From assembly GCF_018919065.1 (NCBI RefSeq), contig NZ_JAHLQG010000040.1, positions 1 to 64,000 on the forward strand: DNA of 64,000 nt, given 5' to 3'. Positions 15,495 to 25,004 of this stretch are shown piece by piece; within the stretch, counting starts at the first letter, position 1; every line of letters starts with the position of its first letter. The translations under genes and the position numbers were made by a program. A model generated the notes under the pieces. It did not search any database. It was not told the DNA's origin and was given only the letters and a program-made list of their open reading frames with translations. The DNA is from Blautia sp. MSJ-9 (GTDB lineage: Bacteria; Bacillota; Clostridia; Lachnospirales; Lachnospiraceae).

Positions 15495-17213
15495 ATGTAC
15501 AAAGAAAAATTATTCTCGATGCTGAAAAGCCCTGCCTTGAAAAAGATCTTTCACTGGTCGGAATCGATGCATCGTTTTATTATATTCATCTGTTTCTTAA
15601 ATTTAATATCCTCCGGCAGTTCTCTGGCAATTACAGTTGCTACAAAGGGGCTGATTGACGGAGCCACTAGCCATGATGCTACACAGGTGAAACTGTATGC
15701 TGTCTGGTTGATTCTTACAGTAGTAATCCTCCGGCTGACATCAGTAATAAATAATTTACTGTGTACCAGAACCAATGCCGTGCTTCTCCGGGACATGCGT
15801 TCTATGTTCTTGCATAGTTTGCTGAAGAAACAATATGCATTTGTAGACGGTTATCACAGTGGTGATCTGATCAACCGGATGTTCTCCGATGTCAGCATAG
15901 TGAAGGATGGAATTATGAATATTGTGCCGCAGCTTGTTTCTATGACTATCAGTTTTTTTGGTGCCGCTGTTATTCTGATTTCCATGGACTGGCGGTTTGT
16001 GATCTTATTGGTGGCAGGAGGGATGATTGGCCTTACCATGATCGTTCTTTTCAAAAAGCCGATGTCAACCCGCCACAAGGCAGTGCAGGAGAAAGAGGGA
16101 AGGATTCACGCCATTTTACAGGAAACTCTGGGAAATCTGCGTTTTATCAAAGCAGGCGGACTGGAACAAAATATGGAAAAGCAAAGCGAGACTGCGCAGA
16201 AAGAGTTTCTGGAAGTACAGTTGAAAAAAGGATATTTTTCTACGGGTATGAGTGCCTGCATCAATACAGTATTTCAGTTGTCCTGGCTGTTTTGTATGCT
16301 CTGGGGCGGACTGGGGATTTACCGTGACGTGCTGACTTATGGTTCTTTTGCAGCAGTGATTCAGCTTGTTGGACAGATTCAGGGACCTATTGCTTCTGCA
16401 GCCGATGTTGCGTCTCAGGCTTATGGAACGATTACTTCCGCAGAGCGCCTGAAAGAGTTGATGGATCTACCGGAAGAGAATACATCTGAATTATCTGGCG
16501 AAAAGGTATCTGAACTTTATGCTCATCTGGAAGTGATTCATCTGAACAATATTTCTTTTGATTACGACCGGGAACCAGTTCTGGAAGAGGTAAACGCCAG
16601 TATCCATCCGGGAGATTTCGTAGCAGTCACCGGCATTTCCGGTGGTGGTAAGAGTACTTTGTTCCAGCTTCTGCTAGGAATCTATCAGCCGAAATCTGGC
16701 ACTGTAGAGTTTGTTTTAAAAGAAGAAAATAGTGAAATGGAAGGCAGAAGTCTGCCAGCATCCAGAATGACCAGACCATTGTTTGCTTATGTTCCTCAGG
16801 GAAATATCCTGTTTTCCGGTACTCTGAGAGAGAATCTGATGATGTTTAATGAAAATGCCTCTGAGGAAGATTTGAGAAGTGTGGTAAAAGCCGCATGTAT
16901 CGATCATTTGCTCGACCAGCTGGACGATGGACTGGACACTCTTCTTGGGGAGAGAGGAGTTGGTCTGTCAGAAGGGCAGGCACAGAGGGTGGCAGTGGCA
17001 AGAGCACTTTTGTCTCATGCACCGATTCTTCTGCTGGATGAAAGCACCAGCGCACTGGATGAGGAAACGGAAGCACAGCTTCTTTCTAATATCAGTCAGA
17101 TGAAGGATAAGACCTGTCTGATCGTAACCCATAGAAAAGCTGCTCTTTCCATTTGTGATTATGAACTGCATATGGAATCTGGTAAATTACTGAGAAAAAA
17201 CGAGAAATACTGA
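15495..17213 (+). CDS. ABC transporter ATP-binding/permease protein (peptide exporter type)
   Basis: This fused exporter half-transporter has six membrane helices (about residues 15-310) and a C-terminal ATPase domain. The Walker A is GISGGGKST, the signature LSEGQAQRVAVARAL and the Walker B ILLLDESTSALD. There is no N-terminal C39 peptidase domain, so leader removal must be done elsewhere, which fits the S24/S26 gene upstream. The start is unclear. ATG 15495 gives a family-like N-terminus but has a poor ribosome site; the frame is open back to ATG 15408. It probably exports the mature peptide. A hairpin terminator follows at 17280. Confidence 0.9.
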   Translation: MYKEKLFSMLKSPALKKIFHWSESMHRFIIFICFLNLISSGSSLAITVATKGLIDGATSHDATQVKLYAVWLILTVVILRLTSVINNLLCTRTNAVLLRDMRSMFLHSLLKKQYAFVDGYHSGDLINRMFSDVSIVKDGIMNIVPQLVSMTISFFGAAVILISMDWRFVILLVAGGMIGLTMIVLFKKPMSTRHKAVQEKEGRIHAILQETLGNLRFIKAGGLEQNMEKQSETAQKEFLEVQLKKGYFSTGMSACINTVFQLSWLFCMLWGGLGIYRDVLTYGSFAAVIQLVGQIQGPIASAADVASQAYGTITSAERLKELMDLPEENTSELSGEKVSELYAHLEVIHLNNISFDYDREPVLEEVNASIHPGDFVAVTGISGGGKSTLFQLLLGIYQPKSGTVEFVLKEENSEMEGRSLPASRMTRPLFAYVPQGNILFSGTLRENLMMFNENASEEDLRSVVKAACIDHLLDQLDDGLDTLLGERGVGLSEGQAQRVAVARALLSHAPILLLDESTSALDEETEAQLLSNISQMKDKTCLIVTHRKAALSICDYELHMESGKLLRKNEKY

Positions 17214-17279
17214 GAGTGTGACTCAGTGAAATCTTTCAGGACAGTGATATAAATGTCTGGGACTGCGAGATTCATATTT

Positions 17280-17306
17280 AAAAAGTCTAACGGTTAGATT
17301 TTTTAA
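17280..17306 (+). terminator. Terminator after the exporter gene
   Basis: A-rich bases, then TCTAA, loop CGG, TTAGA and a run of T form a short hairpin with a U-tail (AAAAAGTCTAACGGTTAGA then TTTTTT). It is symmetrical enough to work in both directions. It separates the peptide cluster from the VanZ gene. Confidence 0.6.
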
Positions 17307-17368
17307 ATAATGAATGAGCCTGAAATAAAATAATAAAAACAAAAAGTATAACTTGGAGGAAGTTGAAA

Positions 17369-18070
17369 ATGGAAATAATGTCACTTACAATAACCGCAAT
17401 TCTTCTGATCTGCGGTTATTTGGCTTTGGTACAGGCGGTAAATGCGCTTTCACGGCGGTCTTACTATTCATCTGGAAATACAATCATCATTGATGTTGTC
17501 CTCGCAGTCATGTATTTGCTTATATGCGGCTTTGTGGGATTGCTATATGTTTACAGTGGCTATGATATGTTTACCATTTATGTAACACTTGCACTGGGAG
17601 TTTTTATTATTTTAATACTGTTTCTCAGATTCTGCTGGATGAACAGAGACGGAATGAGAACCTGGAATATGGTATTGTTTCTGGTATATTTCGGAGTGGT
17701 TTTGTATCTTACGGTCTTTATGCGAATCGGTGCGGAAGTTGATGCCAGTATTGTTACCACTCCGTTTGACGATCTGACAAGGGCTATTCAGACGGGAAAT
17801 CCTGCGATGGTTCAGCATATGTTACTGAATGTGGCATTATTTATCCCGTTTGGATATCTGATTCCGGCGATGAATCCTGAGAAATTGAGGAAATGTTCGT
17901 TTGCTTTTCTGGGAGGAATCATGTGCAGTACGGTGATTGAGGGCGTGCAGATGGTGTTCAGTCTTGGGCAAAGCGATATCGATGATATTATTGCGAACAG
18001 TATTGGAGCGGTGATTGGATATCTGGCGGTCAGATTTGTATGGCAGTTTCAGAAAAACTGGAAATTGTAA
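17369..18070 (+). CDS. VanZ family membrane protein
   Basis: This 233-residue protein has five or six membrane helices. The VanZ-like core is in the second half: MVLFLVYFGVVLYLTVFMRI, then LLNVALFIPFGYLIPAMNPE and IEGVQMVFSLGQSDIDDIIA with NSIGAVIGYLAVR. VanZ-type proteins are linked to teicoplanin tolerance in enterococci, but most homologues have no known role. ATG 17369 is eight bases after GGAGGA and is preferred to TTG 17363. It stands alone between two terminator-like hairpins. A link to immunity against the upstream peptide is only a possibility. Confidence 0.85.
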   Translation: MEIMSLTITAILLICGYLALVQAVNALSRRSYYSSGNTIIIDVVLAVMYLLICGFVGLLYVYSGYDMFTIYVTLALGVFIILILFLRFCWMNRDGMRTWNMVLFLVYFGVVLYLTVFMRIGAEVDASIVTTPFDDLTRAIQTGNPAMVQHMLLNVALFIPFGYLIPAMNPEKLRKCSFAFLGGIMCSTVIEGVQMVFSLGQSDIDDIIANSIGAVIGYLAVRFVWQFQKNWKL

Positions 18071-18078
18071 TTATTGTT

Positions 18079-18107
18079 TTGCCAAAACAACAATATTAAG
18101 GTATGAT
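18079..18107 (+). promoter_or_regulatory. Sigma-A promoter for the first hybrid kinase
   Basis: TTGCCA (18079-18084) and TATGAT (18102-18107) are exactly 17 bases apart, with transcription expected near 18114. The -35 box lies within a small hairpin (TTGTTTT, GCC, AAAACAA) that follows the VanZ stop. Confidence 0.7.
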
Positions 18108-18141
18108 GGTTACAGATAGAAAAATCATATAAGGCGGTTAT

Positions 18142-21000
18142 ATGCAAATGAAAAAAAGAGGAACCTTCCTGATATCTGAGGGAAAGAAGAATTATCTGCG
18201 GAAGCTTCTGCTTATGGCGGGCATTATTTTTGCTTTTTCCCTTTATACGAATGTGTCGGCGGCGGGAAGCCAGAAAGTCCGTGTTGGCTATTATGAGCGT
18301 GCCGGTTTTCAGGAGGGTATGAGTGATGATGAGAGAAAATCAGGGTATGCGTATGAATATATGCAGAGGCTTTCAGATTATACCGGATGGGAATACGAGT
18401 ATGTGTATGGTGATCTGCAGGAGCTGAAAGAGAAATTTGAGAATAATGAAATAGATATGCTTGCCGGATTTTCTGAAAATGATGAGATTCCGTCTAATAT
18501 GGAATTTGCGGATGAACCTTTTGGAACAGAGACCTGCTATATATACAAGAGGATGGGGGATTCCTCTGTGAAATCCGGATATCTTGCAAGCCTGATTCAG
18601 AGAAAAATCGGAGTATTAAGAGACTCAAAAGAAGAGAAATATTTGAGGGAATATCAGGAAGAAAACGGAATTTCCTGTCAGGTTATCCTGTATGATGATA
18701 TGGATACGATGAAGCAGAAGCTGGATGAAGGTGAGATTGACTGTCTGGCTGCTGAGGATATGGAAACAGGTGCACTTGACAATATTGCTCCGTGTATTTC
18801 CATCAGGGAAGATAACTATTATCTGGGAGTGTCGGCCAAGAAGAGAACGCTTCTGAGGGAGTTAAATGATGCGGATGCCAGGCTACGTGAGGAAGATCCT
18901 TATTATCTGCAGAAACTTTACACGAAGTATTATCAGAATACATTGTCAAATACGGTACAGAGTGAAGGGGAAGCTGTCTGGCTGCAGATGCATGATACAC
19001 TGAAAATCGGATTTATACGTGACCATATGCCTTTTTGCGAAAAAGATGAGAACGGAAATCTGACAGGTGCACTTGCGGATATCGTGTCTGCAATGGAAAA
19101 AGAGACAGATCTGAAGGATTTATCCATAGAGGTGACGGAATATAATTCTGTACAGGAGATTTATGAGGCTCTGAATAATAAAGAAATTCAGGCTGCCTTT
19201 CCGGCGCTTGAGGATGCCTGGTATGCAGATCAGAAAGGAACAAGGGTCAGCACAGGAATATCTTCTACTGCGATGGATGTGATCTTTGAGGGCGAATACG
19301 AGGATACGGTATATGATTCTCTTGCTGTTACGAAGGAGAGTATGATTCAACTGGGATATGTATTGAAATATTATCCGGACAGTAAGCTTGTCTATGTGGA
19401 TTCTCTGGAAGAGTGTGTGGAAGCGGTAAAAGATGGCAGAGCTTCGGCTACGATTTTCAGCCGTTACCGTACAGCCGAGTATCTTACCAGAACAGAAAAC
19501 AGAAACCTGCATTCTCTGGCTGTTCAGGGTTCCTGTGATTTGGGATTTGCCGTACGTTCAGAAGACACGGAACTATTGTCACTGCTGAATCGAAGTCTCA
19601 GGGTTATAGGCAGTGAGACGATCGAATCTTATGTAAATAAGTACAGCTATTATCAGAAAGCGTATTCAGTGCAGGAGTTCATTTCTGATCATCTGTATGA
19701 AGCGGCAATCGTTATGCTTATATTTGTGGGAGGGCTGATCACGGCTTTTGCTCTTTATGTAAGGAACAGCAGGAAAAGCAGAAAACAGATGGAGCTGGCG
19801 GAGAAGGAGATAAGAGAAGCGAAAGACAGGATGGAGGAAGCTCTGCGGAAAGCAGAGCATGCCAATGAAGCGAAATCGAAATTCCTGTTTAATATGTCTC
19901 ATGACATCCGCACACCGATGAATGCGATTCTGGGATATACGGATTTACTGGATAAACATGGAAATGATTCTGTGCGTGTCCGGGAATATATTGGAAATAT
20001 CAGAAAATCCGGGAAATATCTGCTGGATTTGATCAATGAGGTTCTTGAAATGGCCAGAATTGAAAGTGGAACGATAGAGCTGAATGAGGATCTGGGAGAT
20101 CTGGCAGAAATGTATGATACTTTACGGATCATTTTTCTGGAAGAGTGTGAGAATAAGCAGCTGAATTTGCAGTTTGATGTGCAATTGCAGCATAAGTGGA
20201 TGTATTATGATCAGACAAAGGTAAGGGGGATTTTTCTCAATATTATCAGTAATGCGGTGAAATATACACCGGAGGGTGGAGATATCGCGGTACAGGTAAG
20301 AGAATATGAAAGTGATAAAGAAGGATATGTAACAGTCTGCTGTATTGTGGAGGATAATGGGCTGGGAATTTCAAAAGAGTTCCTTCCTAAGATATTTGAC
20401 AGTTTTTCCAGGGAGAAAACAGTTACAGAGAATAAGGTTGTGGGAACCGGGCTTGGCATGGGGATTGTAAAGAAGTATATAGATCTCATGAATGGCGATA
20501 TTGACATAAAGAGCAGTCCTGGTGAAGGTACAAAAGTATTTACAACACTTACTTTCCGAAAAGCGGAGGACATATCTGATTCCGGAGATGAAAAAGAATA
20601 TCCGGCAGTAGAGGCTGGAAATATAAGAATCTTGCTGGCAGAGGATAATGAGCTGAATCGGGAAATCGCAACGGAAATCCTCCAGGGTGCCGGTTTTACT
20701 GTGGATTGCGTAGAAGATGGCATAGAATGTGTGGCTGCGGTCAGAGACTCGGCAGAAGGAACCTATGATTTGATTCTTATGGATATTCAGATGCCCCGCA
20801 TGGATGGTTTTCAGGCTACACAGAGAATCCGCCAGCTTTCATGTCCGGGCAAGGCGGGTATTAAGATTATTGCTTTAACTGCAAATGTATTTGAGTCAGA
20901 CCGGAAAAATGCACTGGAAGCGGGAATGGATGGATTCACCGGAAAACCAATCGAGATTCCGAAACTTCTTGAGGAAATTGGCAGAGTAATGAATGAATAA
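18142..21000 (+). CDS. Hybrid histidine kinase with two solute-binding sensor domains
   Basis: This 952-residue protein begins with a signal/membrane segment (about 22-36). Two tandem SBP_bac_3-like domains follow: KVRVGYYERAGFQEGMSDD (about 45-260) and LKIGFIRDHMPFCEKDENG (about 285-500). Next come a membrane helix (AAIVMLIFVGGLITAFALYV, about 520-540) and a coiled linker. The HisKA domain has H587 in NMSHDIRTPMN, the HATPase has IISNAVKY, DNGLGI and GTGLGMGI, and the C-terminal receiver has D881 in LMDIQMP and lysine in FTGKPIE. It should sense amino-acid or peptide-like ligands outside the cell and phosphorylate its own receiver. RBS AAGGCGG. No partner regulator is visible. Confidence 0.93.
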   Translation: MQMKKRGTFLISEGKKNYLRKLLLMAGIIFAFSLYTNVSAAGSQKVRVGYYERAGFQEGMSDDERKSGYAYEYMQRLSDYTGWEYEYVYGDLQELKEKFENNEIDMLAGFSENDEIPSNMEFADEPFGTETCYIYKRMGDSSVKSGYLASLIQRKIGVLRDSKEEKYLREYQEENGISCQVILYDDMDTMKQKLDEGEIDCLAAEDMETGALDNIAPCISIREDNYYLGVSAKKRTLLRELNDADARLREEDPYYLQKLYTKYYQNTLSNTVQSEGEAVWLQMHDTLKIGFIRDHMPFCEKDENGNLTGALADIVSAMEKETDLKDLSIEVTEYNSVQEIYEALNNKEIQAAFPALEDAWYADQKGTRVSTGISSTAMDVIFEGEYEDTVYDSLAVTKESMIQLGYVLKYYPDSKLVYVDSLEECVEAVKDGRASATIFSRYRTAEYLTRTENRNLHSLAVQGSCDLGFAVRSEDTELLSLLNRSLRVIGSETIESYVNKYSYYQKAYSVQEFISDHLYEAAIVMLIFVGGLITAFALYVRNSRKSRKQMELAEKEIREAKDRMEEALRKAEHANEAKSKFLFNMSHDIRTPMNAILGYTDLLDKHGNDSVRVREYIGNIRKSGKYLLDLINEVLEMARIESGTIELNEDLGDLAEMYDTLRIIFLEECENKQLNLQFDVQLQHKWMYYDQTKVRGIFLNIISNAVKYTPEGGDIAVQVREYESDKEGYVTVCCIVEDNGLGISKEFLPKIFDSFSREKTVTENKVVGTGLGMGIVKKYIDLMNGDIDIKSSPGEGTKVFTTLTFRKAEDISDSGDEKEYPAVEAGNIRILLAEDNELNREIATEILQGAGFTVDCVEDGIECVAAVRDSAEGTYDLILMDIQMPRMDGFQATQRIRQLSCPGKAGIKIIALTANVFESDRKNALEAGMDGFTGKPIEIPKLLEEIGRVMNE

Positions 21001-21111
21001 AAAAGAGTAAGAAGAGCAGAGGCAACGGGAACTTTCAGGTATCGCAAAGTGTGTTGCCGGGCACGGAGTGAACAGCAGTGCTGGAGACAGTAACAATAGG
21101 AGAAATTGAAA

Positions 21112-22725
21112 ATGAGAAAAAATAAAGCATGTATCATGGCTGGTATACTTGTAATGACTGTAATGACAGAATCTCTGGCGGGCTGCAAATTGACAGAGAA
21201 TGAAACACAGACGGCAGAATCTGCTGATACAGTATCAGACACGCAGCCAGATCAGCAGGAAAAAACTTCCGGGTCAGAACCAGACGCAGATACCGATGTG
21301 GAAAAGCCGGAGGAAATCAGAGATGATGTGGTCATATATTCTGGCAGTGAACCGGAAACACTGGATCAGCATGATTCCACAACGGTTGCGACAGCAATCC
21401 TGATCAGAAATCTATATGCAAATCTGTACAGGCTTGATTCAGATGGAAATATTGTCCCGGAACTGGCAGAGAGTTCTTCTGTAAATGACGATTATACAGA
21501 ATATACGATTACATTAAAAGAGGGACTTCAATTTTCAGACGGGTCTCCTTTGACTGCTTCGGATGTTGTCTATACTTACAGACGTGGTATGGATTCGGAA
21601 GTGACTTATTATCAGGAACTGAAAGCGGTAGAGGCAAAGGATGATCAGACAGTAGTGATCACACTGTCTGAACCGAATAATGAATTTCTGAACGATCTGA
21701 CCGTGGAATATATGTGTGTGATGTCTGAAGCTGCGATAGAAGAAGGAATGGATGTGGATAACTGTCCGGATATTACCAGCGGAGCTTATACGGTTGAGAA
21801 ATGGAATAAGGGTGAGAGCATTGTGCTGAAAGCCAATCCATATTATTTTGACGGGGAGGCGGATATAAAAACGGCAACGATTTTATACAGGCTTCAGGAT
21901 GAAAATGTTTATCAGGCACTTCAGGAAGGCAGTGTGGATTATCTGACATCTGTTTCGGTAGAACAGGTTCCGTACCTGAGAGCGGATGAGAATATTGAAC
22001 TGATAAGCTATGATAATTTTGCATGGAATTTCCTGACTCTGAATGAAAAAAATCCATATTTTGAAGATCAGAACGTACGAAGAGCTATTTATTATGCATT
22101 GGATCTGAATTATATAATAGAAACTGCCCTGGATGGTCTGGGTACACCTGCACCGATAATGGTGAATGGTTCGATCGCAGGATATGTGAGTGGATGTGAT
22201 TCTACAGAGTTTGATTTGAATAAGGCAAAAGAATACATGGCAAAATCGGCATATCCGGACGGATTTGACCTGACAATCAAGGTGGGAGATGATGTAAGGA
22301 AAAATGTCGCAGAAGAAATAGGAACGCTGTTAGCCGAACTTGGTATTAAGGTGACAGTAGAAATGGAAGAAATGAGTCAGGTAATAACGGATCTTTATGA
22401 TCTGTCTTATGAGGCGGCTATTATTTCTTATTCTATGTCTTCGGGAACGGTTACGCATGCAGTACCGCTGTTTAAGGTGGGAGACAGTATGAATTTTGCG
22501 GGGAATACAGACGGTGAGATTGCTGATCTGCTGGAACAGTCTGTAAAAGTGGAACAGGAGAAAAAAACAGAACTTCTTACGAAGGCATACCAGCTGATGA
22601 AGGAAAAGAATATTTACATTGGTTTATACTGGCCGACAGTCTATGACGCAAAGAACGAGAACCTGGAGCAGAAAGAACCGGTTACTTCAGAGAAATTTAT
22701 TATTGCAAATATGTATTGGGAATAA
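21112..22725 (+). CDS. Peptide-type ABC substrate-binding lipoprotein (SBP_bac_5), no transporter nearby
   Basis: This lipoprotein of about 537 residues has a signal peptide ending in ESLAGC, a lipobox. An acidic Ser/Thr/Glu-rich linker (about 25-75) precedes a family 5 binding fold: VIYSGSEPETLDQHDSTTVA, NLYRLDSDGNIVPELAESS, the LQFSDGSPLTASDVVYT block, then DQNVRRAIYYALDLNYI. Such proteins bind peptides or nickel for Opp/Dpp transporters. No permease or ATPase gene is adjacent; it lies between two sensor kinases, 14 bases before the second. A ligand-delivering co-sensor role is therefore plausible. ATG 21112 follows AGGAGA by eight bases and is preferred over TTG 21106. Confidence 0.9.
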   Translation: MRKNKACIMAGILVMTVMTESLAGCKLTENETQTAESADTVSDTQPDQQEKTSGSEPDADTDVEKPEEIRDDVVIYSGSEPETLDQHDSTTVATAILIRNLYANLYRLDSDGNIVPELAESSSVNDDYTEYTITLKEGLQFSDGSPLTASDVVYTYRRGMDSEVTYYQELKAVEAKDDQTVVITLSEPNNEFLNDLTVEYMCVMSEAAIEEGMDVDNCPDITSGAYTVEKWNKGESIVLKANPYYFDGEADIKTATILYRLQDENVYQALQEGSVDYLTSVSVEQVPYLRADENIELISYDNFAWNFLTLNEKNPYFEDQNVRRAIYYALDLNYIIETALDGLGTPAPIMVNGSIAGYVSGCDSTEFDLNKAKEYMAKSAYPDGFDLTIKVGDDVRKNVAEEIGTLLAELGIKVTVEMEEMSQVITDLYDLSYEAAIISYSMSSGTVTHAVPLFKVGDSMNFAGNTDGEIADLLEQSVKVEQEKKTELLTKAYQLMKEKNIYIGLYWPTVYDAKNENLEQKEPVTSEKFIIANMYWE

Positions 22726-22739
22726 GAAGGCGGTTAAAA

Positions 22740-24866
22740 ATGAAAAAACAAAAAGCTACGTTGCTGATCAGGATATTATTACTGATTCTGTTTATAGAGA
22801 TTTGCTCAGTTTTTGCATTTACGGGATATGAGATGGGAATGTTTACCGGGGAGCCGGAGGTAGCGGCTAAGGCGGAGTATACAGATGAGAATTCACCGGT
22901 ATTAAGGATTGCCACGGATTATGATTTTTGTCCGAATGCTTATTATAACAGTAAGGGCGAGTTGTCAGGGCTTTACATTGAGGTGATGACAGAACTTGCC
23001 AATCGTTTGAAAATGAAGCCGGAATTTGTCACAGATACCTGGCTGGGATGCAGAGATAAGCTGACGAATGGGGATGTGGATGTGCTGCTTGGACTGGAGA
23101 TCTTTTCCAATATGGAAGGAACTCTCCGTACGATACCGGTTTCTTCGGATGAACTTTGTGTATATGGGAAGAAAAAAGTGACCAGTGCGGCTGCACTTTC
23201 AGGAAAGAGAGTCGCTTTGATGGCACGTTCTGTAATTATCAGTACCTTTGACCTGCAGTGTGAATATGTGGAATATTATACTAATACGGAGATTCTTGAG
23301 GCTGTTGAGAATGGGGAGGTAGACTATGGAATCTGTCACAGTGCGGTTTCTAAGAAGATCATAGAGAAGAATGACCTTCATCTGGAAAAGGGCGTAGCGA
23401 TTATGAAAAGTTTTCCTGCGCTGGCAGTCCCAGAGTCAAAACCGGAGCTGCAGAAAGAACTGAATACAGTTTTGCAGGAAATGGCGGAGGATGGTACGCT
23501 TTATAAACTGAAAACGAAATGGATTACAGAGTTTACCAAAGACCGTTCTTTGTCAGATGTATTGAATAATAATCAGGCGTTTTATATAATTTCAATCATG
23601 AGCGGCATATTGCTGCTGGTAATCATTTTGTCTTTCTGGCTGTATGTCCGGAAGCAGGAGGAATATATTCAGGCTTTGCTGGAGTATCAGAAGAAACTTC
23701 AGGCTTCTAATATGGAGGCGGAGCGTGCCAACCGGGCGAAGTCAGAATTTCTGACGCATATGTCTCATGATATCCGGACGCCGATGAACGGAATTATAGG
23801 AATGGCGGGAATTATCCGTAAGAATATACAAGATTCAGAGAGAATCAGTGGGTGTCTGGATAAAATTGATATGGCATCGGAGCATTTACTTTCACTGATC
23901 AGTGATGTGCTGGATATGAGCAAGCTGGAGAGCGGAGAGGCAGAACTGGAGATGGTTACATTTTTTCTGGATGAAGAGCTGAAGCATATTCAGGGAATTG
24001 TAGAGAATAAGGCAAAAGAAAAGCAGATTGATTTTAGCATTCAGGATACACTGGTGAAGCATCGCTGGCTTGTGGGTAGCCCGGGACATTTGAGACGTAT
24101 TCTTTTGAACCTGATCAGTAATGCGTTGAAATTTACGCATAAGGAAGGCAGAGTTGAGGTTGAGATTACAGAAAACTCAGCGGATGCCGAAAGAGTATGG
24201 CTGAAATTCAGGGTGCAGGATAATGGTATCGGAATGAGCAAGGAGTTTGTAGAACATAGTCTCTATAAACCTTTTATGCAGGAAAATGATAATGTAAGAA
24301 CCCGATATCAAGGAACAGGACTTGGAATGTGTATTGTTCATGAGATTGTAGAAAGCATGCAGGGAACGATTGAAGTAGAGAGTGAACAGGGAAAGGGGAC
24401 AACCTTTACAGTTACTCTGCCATTTGTAATCGGGGCAGAACCGAAGAAAGTTCCGGAGGAAAAAGAAACGGTATCGGATGTTTCCGGTATGCATATTTTG
24501 CTGGCTGAGGATAATGAATTGAACAGGGAAATCGCGCAGTGTATTCTTGAAGAAGCCGGTGCAATAGTTGTGGCAGTGGAGAATGGAAGAGAGGCAGTGA
24601 ATGCTTTTATGGAATCACAGGAAGGTGATTTTGATGTGATTCTTATGGATATCATGATGCCCGTTCTTGATGGCCTGGAAGCAGCGAAAGAGATCAGAAA
24701 GCTGGATCGGGCAGATGCGTCAGTTATTCCGATCATTGCGATGACTGCAAATGCATTTGACGAGGACAGAAAGAAATCTGCAAAAGCAGGGATGAATGAA
24801 CATCTTACAAAGCCGTTGGACAATGAAAGGTTCTTTGAAACACTGGCACGTTATCGCAAATCGTAA
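22740..24866 (+). CDS. Hybrid histidine kinase with one solute-binding sensor domain
   Basis: This 708-residue protein has an N-terminal membrane anchor (about 10-28) and one SBP_bac_3-type domain, starting PVLRIATDYDFCPNAYYN and ending near WITEFTKDRS. A second membrane helix (IISIMSGILLLVIILSFWLY) leads into HisKA with H343 in HMSHDIRTPMN. The ATPase motifs are LISNALKF, DNGIGM and GTGLGMCI, and the receiver has D637 in LMDIMMP. ATG 22740 follows AGGCGG; an in-frame ATG at 22716 lies inside the previous gene and has no such site. It shares only general architecture with its neighbours. A terminator follows at 24879. Confidence 0.92.
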   Translation: MKKQKATLLIRILLLILFIEICSVFAFTGYEMGMFTGEPEVAAKAEYTDENSPVLRIATDYDFCPNAYYNSKGELSGLYIEVMTELANRLKMKPEFVTDTWLGCRDKLTNGDVDVLLGLEIFSNMEGTLRTIPVSSDELCVYGKKKVTSAAALSGKRVALMARSVIISTFDLQCEYVEYYTNTEILEAVENGEVDYGICHSAVSKKIIEKNDLHLEKGVAIMKSFPALAVPESKPELQKELNTVLQEMAEDGTLYKLKTKWITEFTKDRSLSDVLNNNQAFYIISIMSGILLLVIILSFWLYVRKQEEYIQALLEYQKKLQASNMEAERANRAKSEFLTHMSHDIRTPMNGIIGMAGIIRKNIQDSERISGCLDKIDMASEHLLSLISDVLDMSKLESGEAELEMVTFFLDEELKHIQGIVENKAKEKQIDFSIQDTLVKHRWLVGSPGHLRRILLNLISNALKFTHKEGRVEVEITENSADAERVWLKFRVQDNGIGMSKEFVEHSLYKPFMQENDNVRTRYQGTGLGMCIVHEIVESMQGTIEVESEQGKGTTFTVTLPFVIGAEPKKVPEEKETVSDVSGMHILLAEDNELNREIAQCILEEAGAIVVAVENGREAVNAFMESQEGDFDVILMDIMMPVLDGLEAAKEIRKLDRADASVIPIIAMTANAFDEDRKKSAKAGMNEHLTKPLDNERFFETLARYRKS

Positions 24867-24878
24867 ATTAGTTAAAAT

Positions 24879-24922
24879 AGCCTGTGAACGGACTGAACAT
24901 CAGTTGGTTTGCAGGTTGTTTT
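24879..24922 (+). terminator. Terminator after the second hybrid kinase
   Basis: An interrupted hairpin pairs AGCCTG, AAC and ACTGA with TCAGT, GTT and CAGGTT around a three-base loop, followed by GTTTTATT. It ends the first kinase/lipoprotein transcript. Confidence 0.65.
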
Positions 24923-24973
24923 ATTATGTTATAAAAACTTATTGTTTGGAATAAAAAACTTATTTGATTTAGG

Positions 24974-25002
24974 TTGAGATGGCAGGAAGTTTATGCTACT
25001 AT
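24974..25002 (+). promoter_or_regulatory. Sigma-A promoter for the third hybrid kinase
   Basis: TTGAGA (24974-24979) and TACTAT (24997-25002) are 17 bases apart. The start site should be near 25009, so the whole inverted-repeat element at 25005-25085 would be transcribed as the 5' leader of the kinase mRNA. Confidence 0.6.
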
Positions 25003-25004
25003 GA

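Noticed and set aside
21001-21105. Regulatory RNA between the first kinase and the binding lipoprotein
   Set aside because: GGCAAC/GTTGCC and ACTTT/AAAGT can pair, but the stem is short and there is no U-run or recognisable motif.
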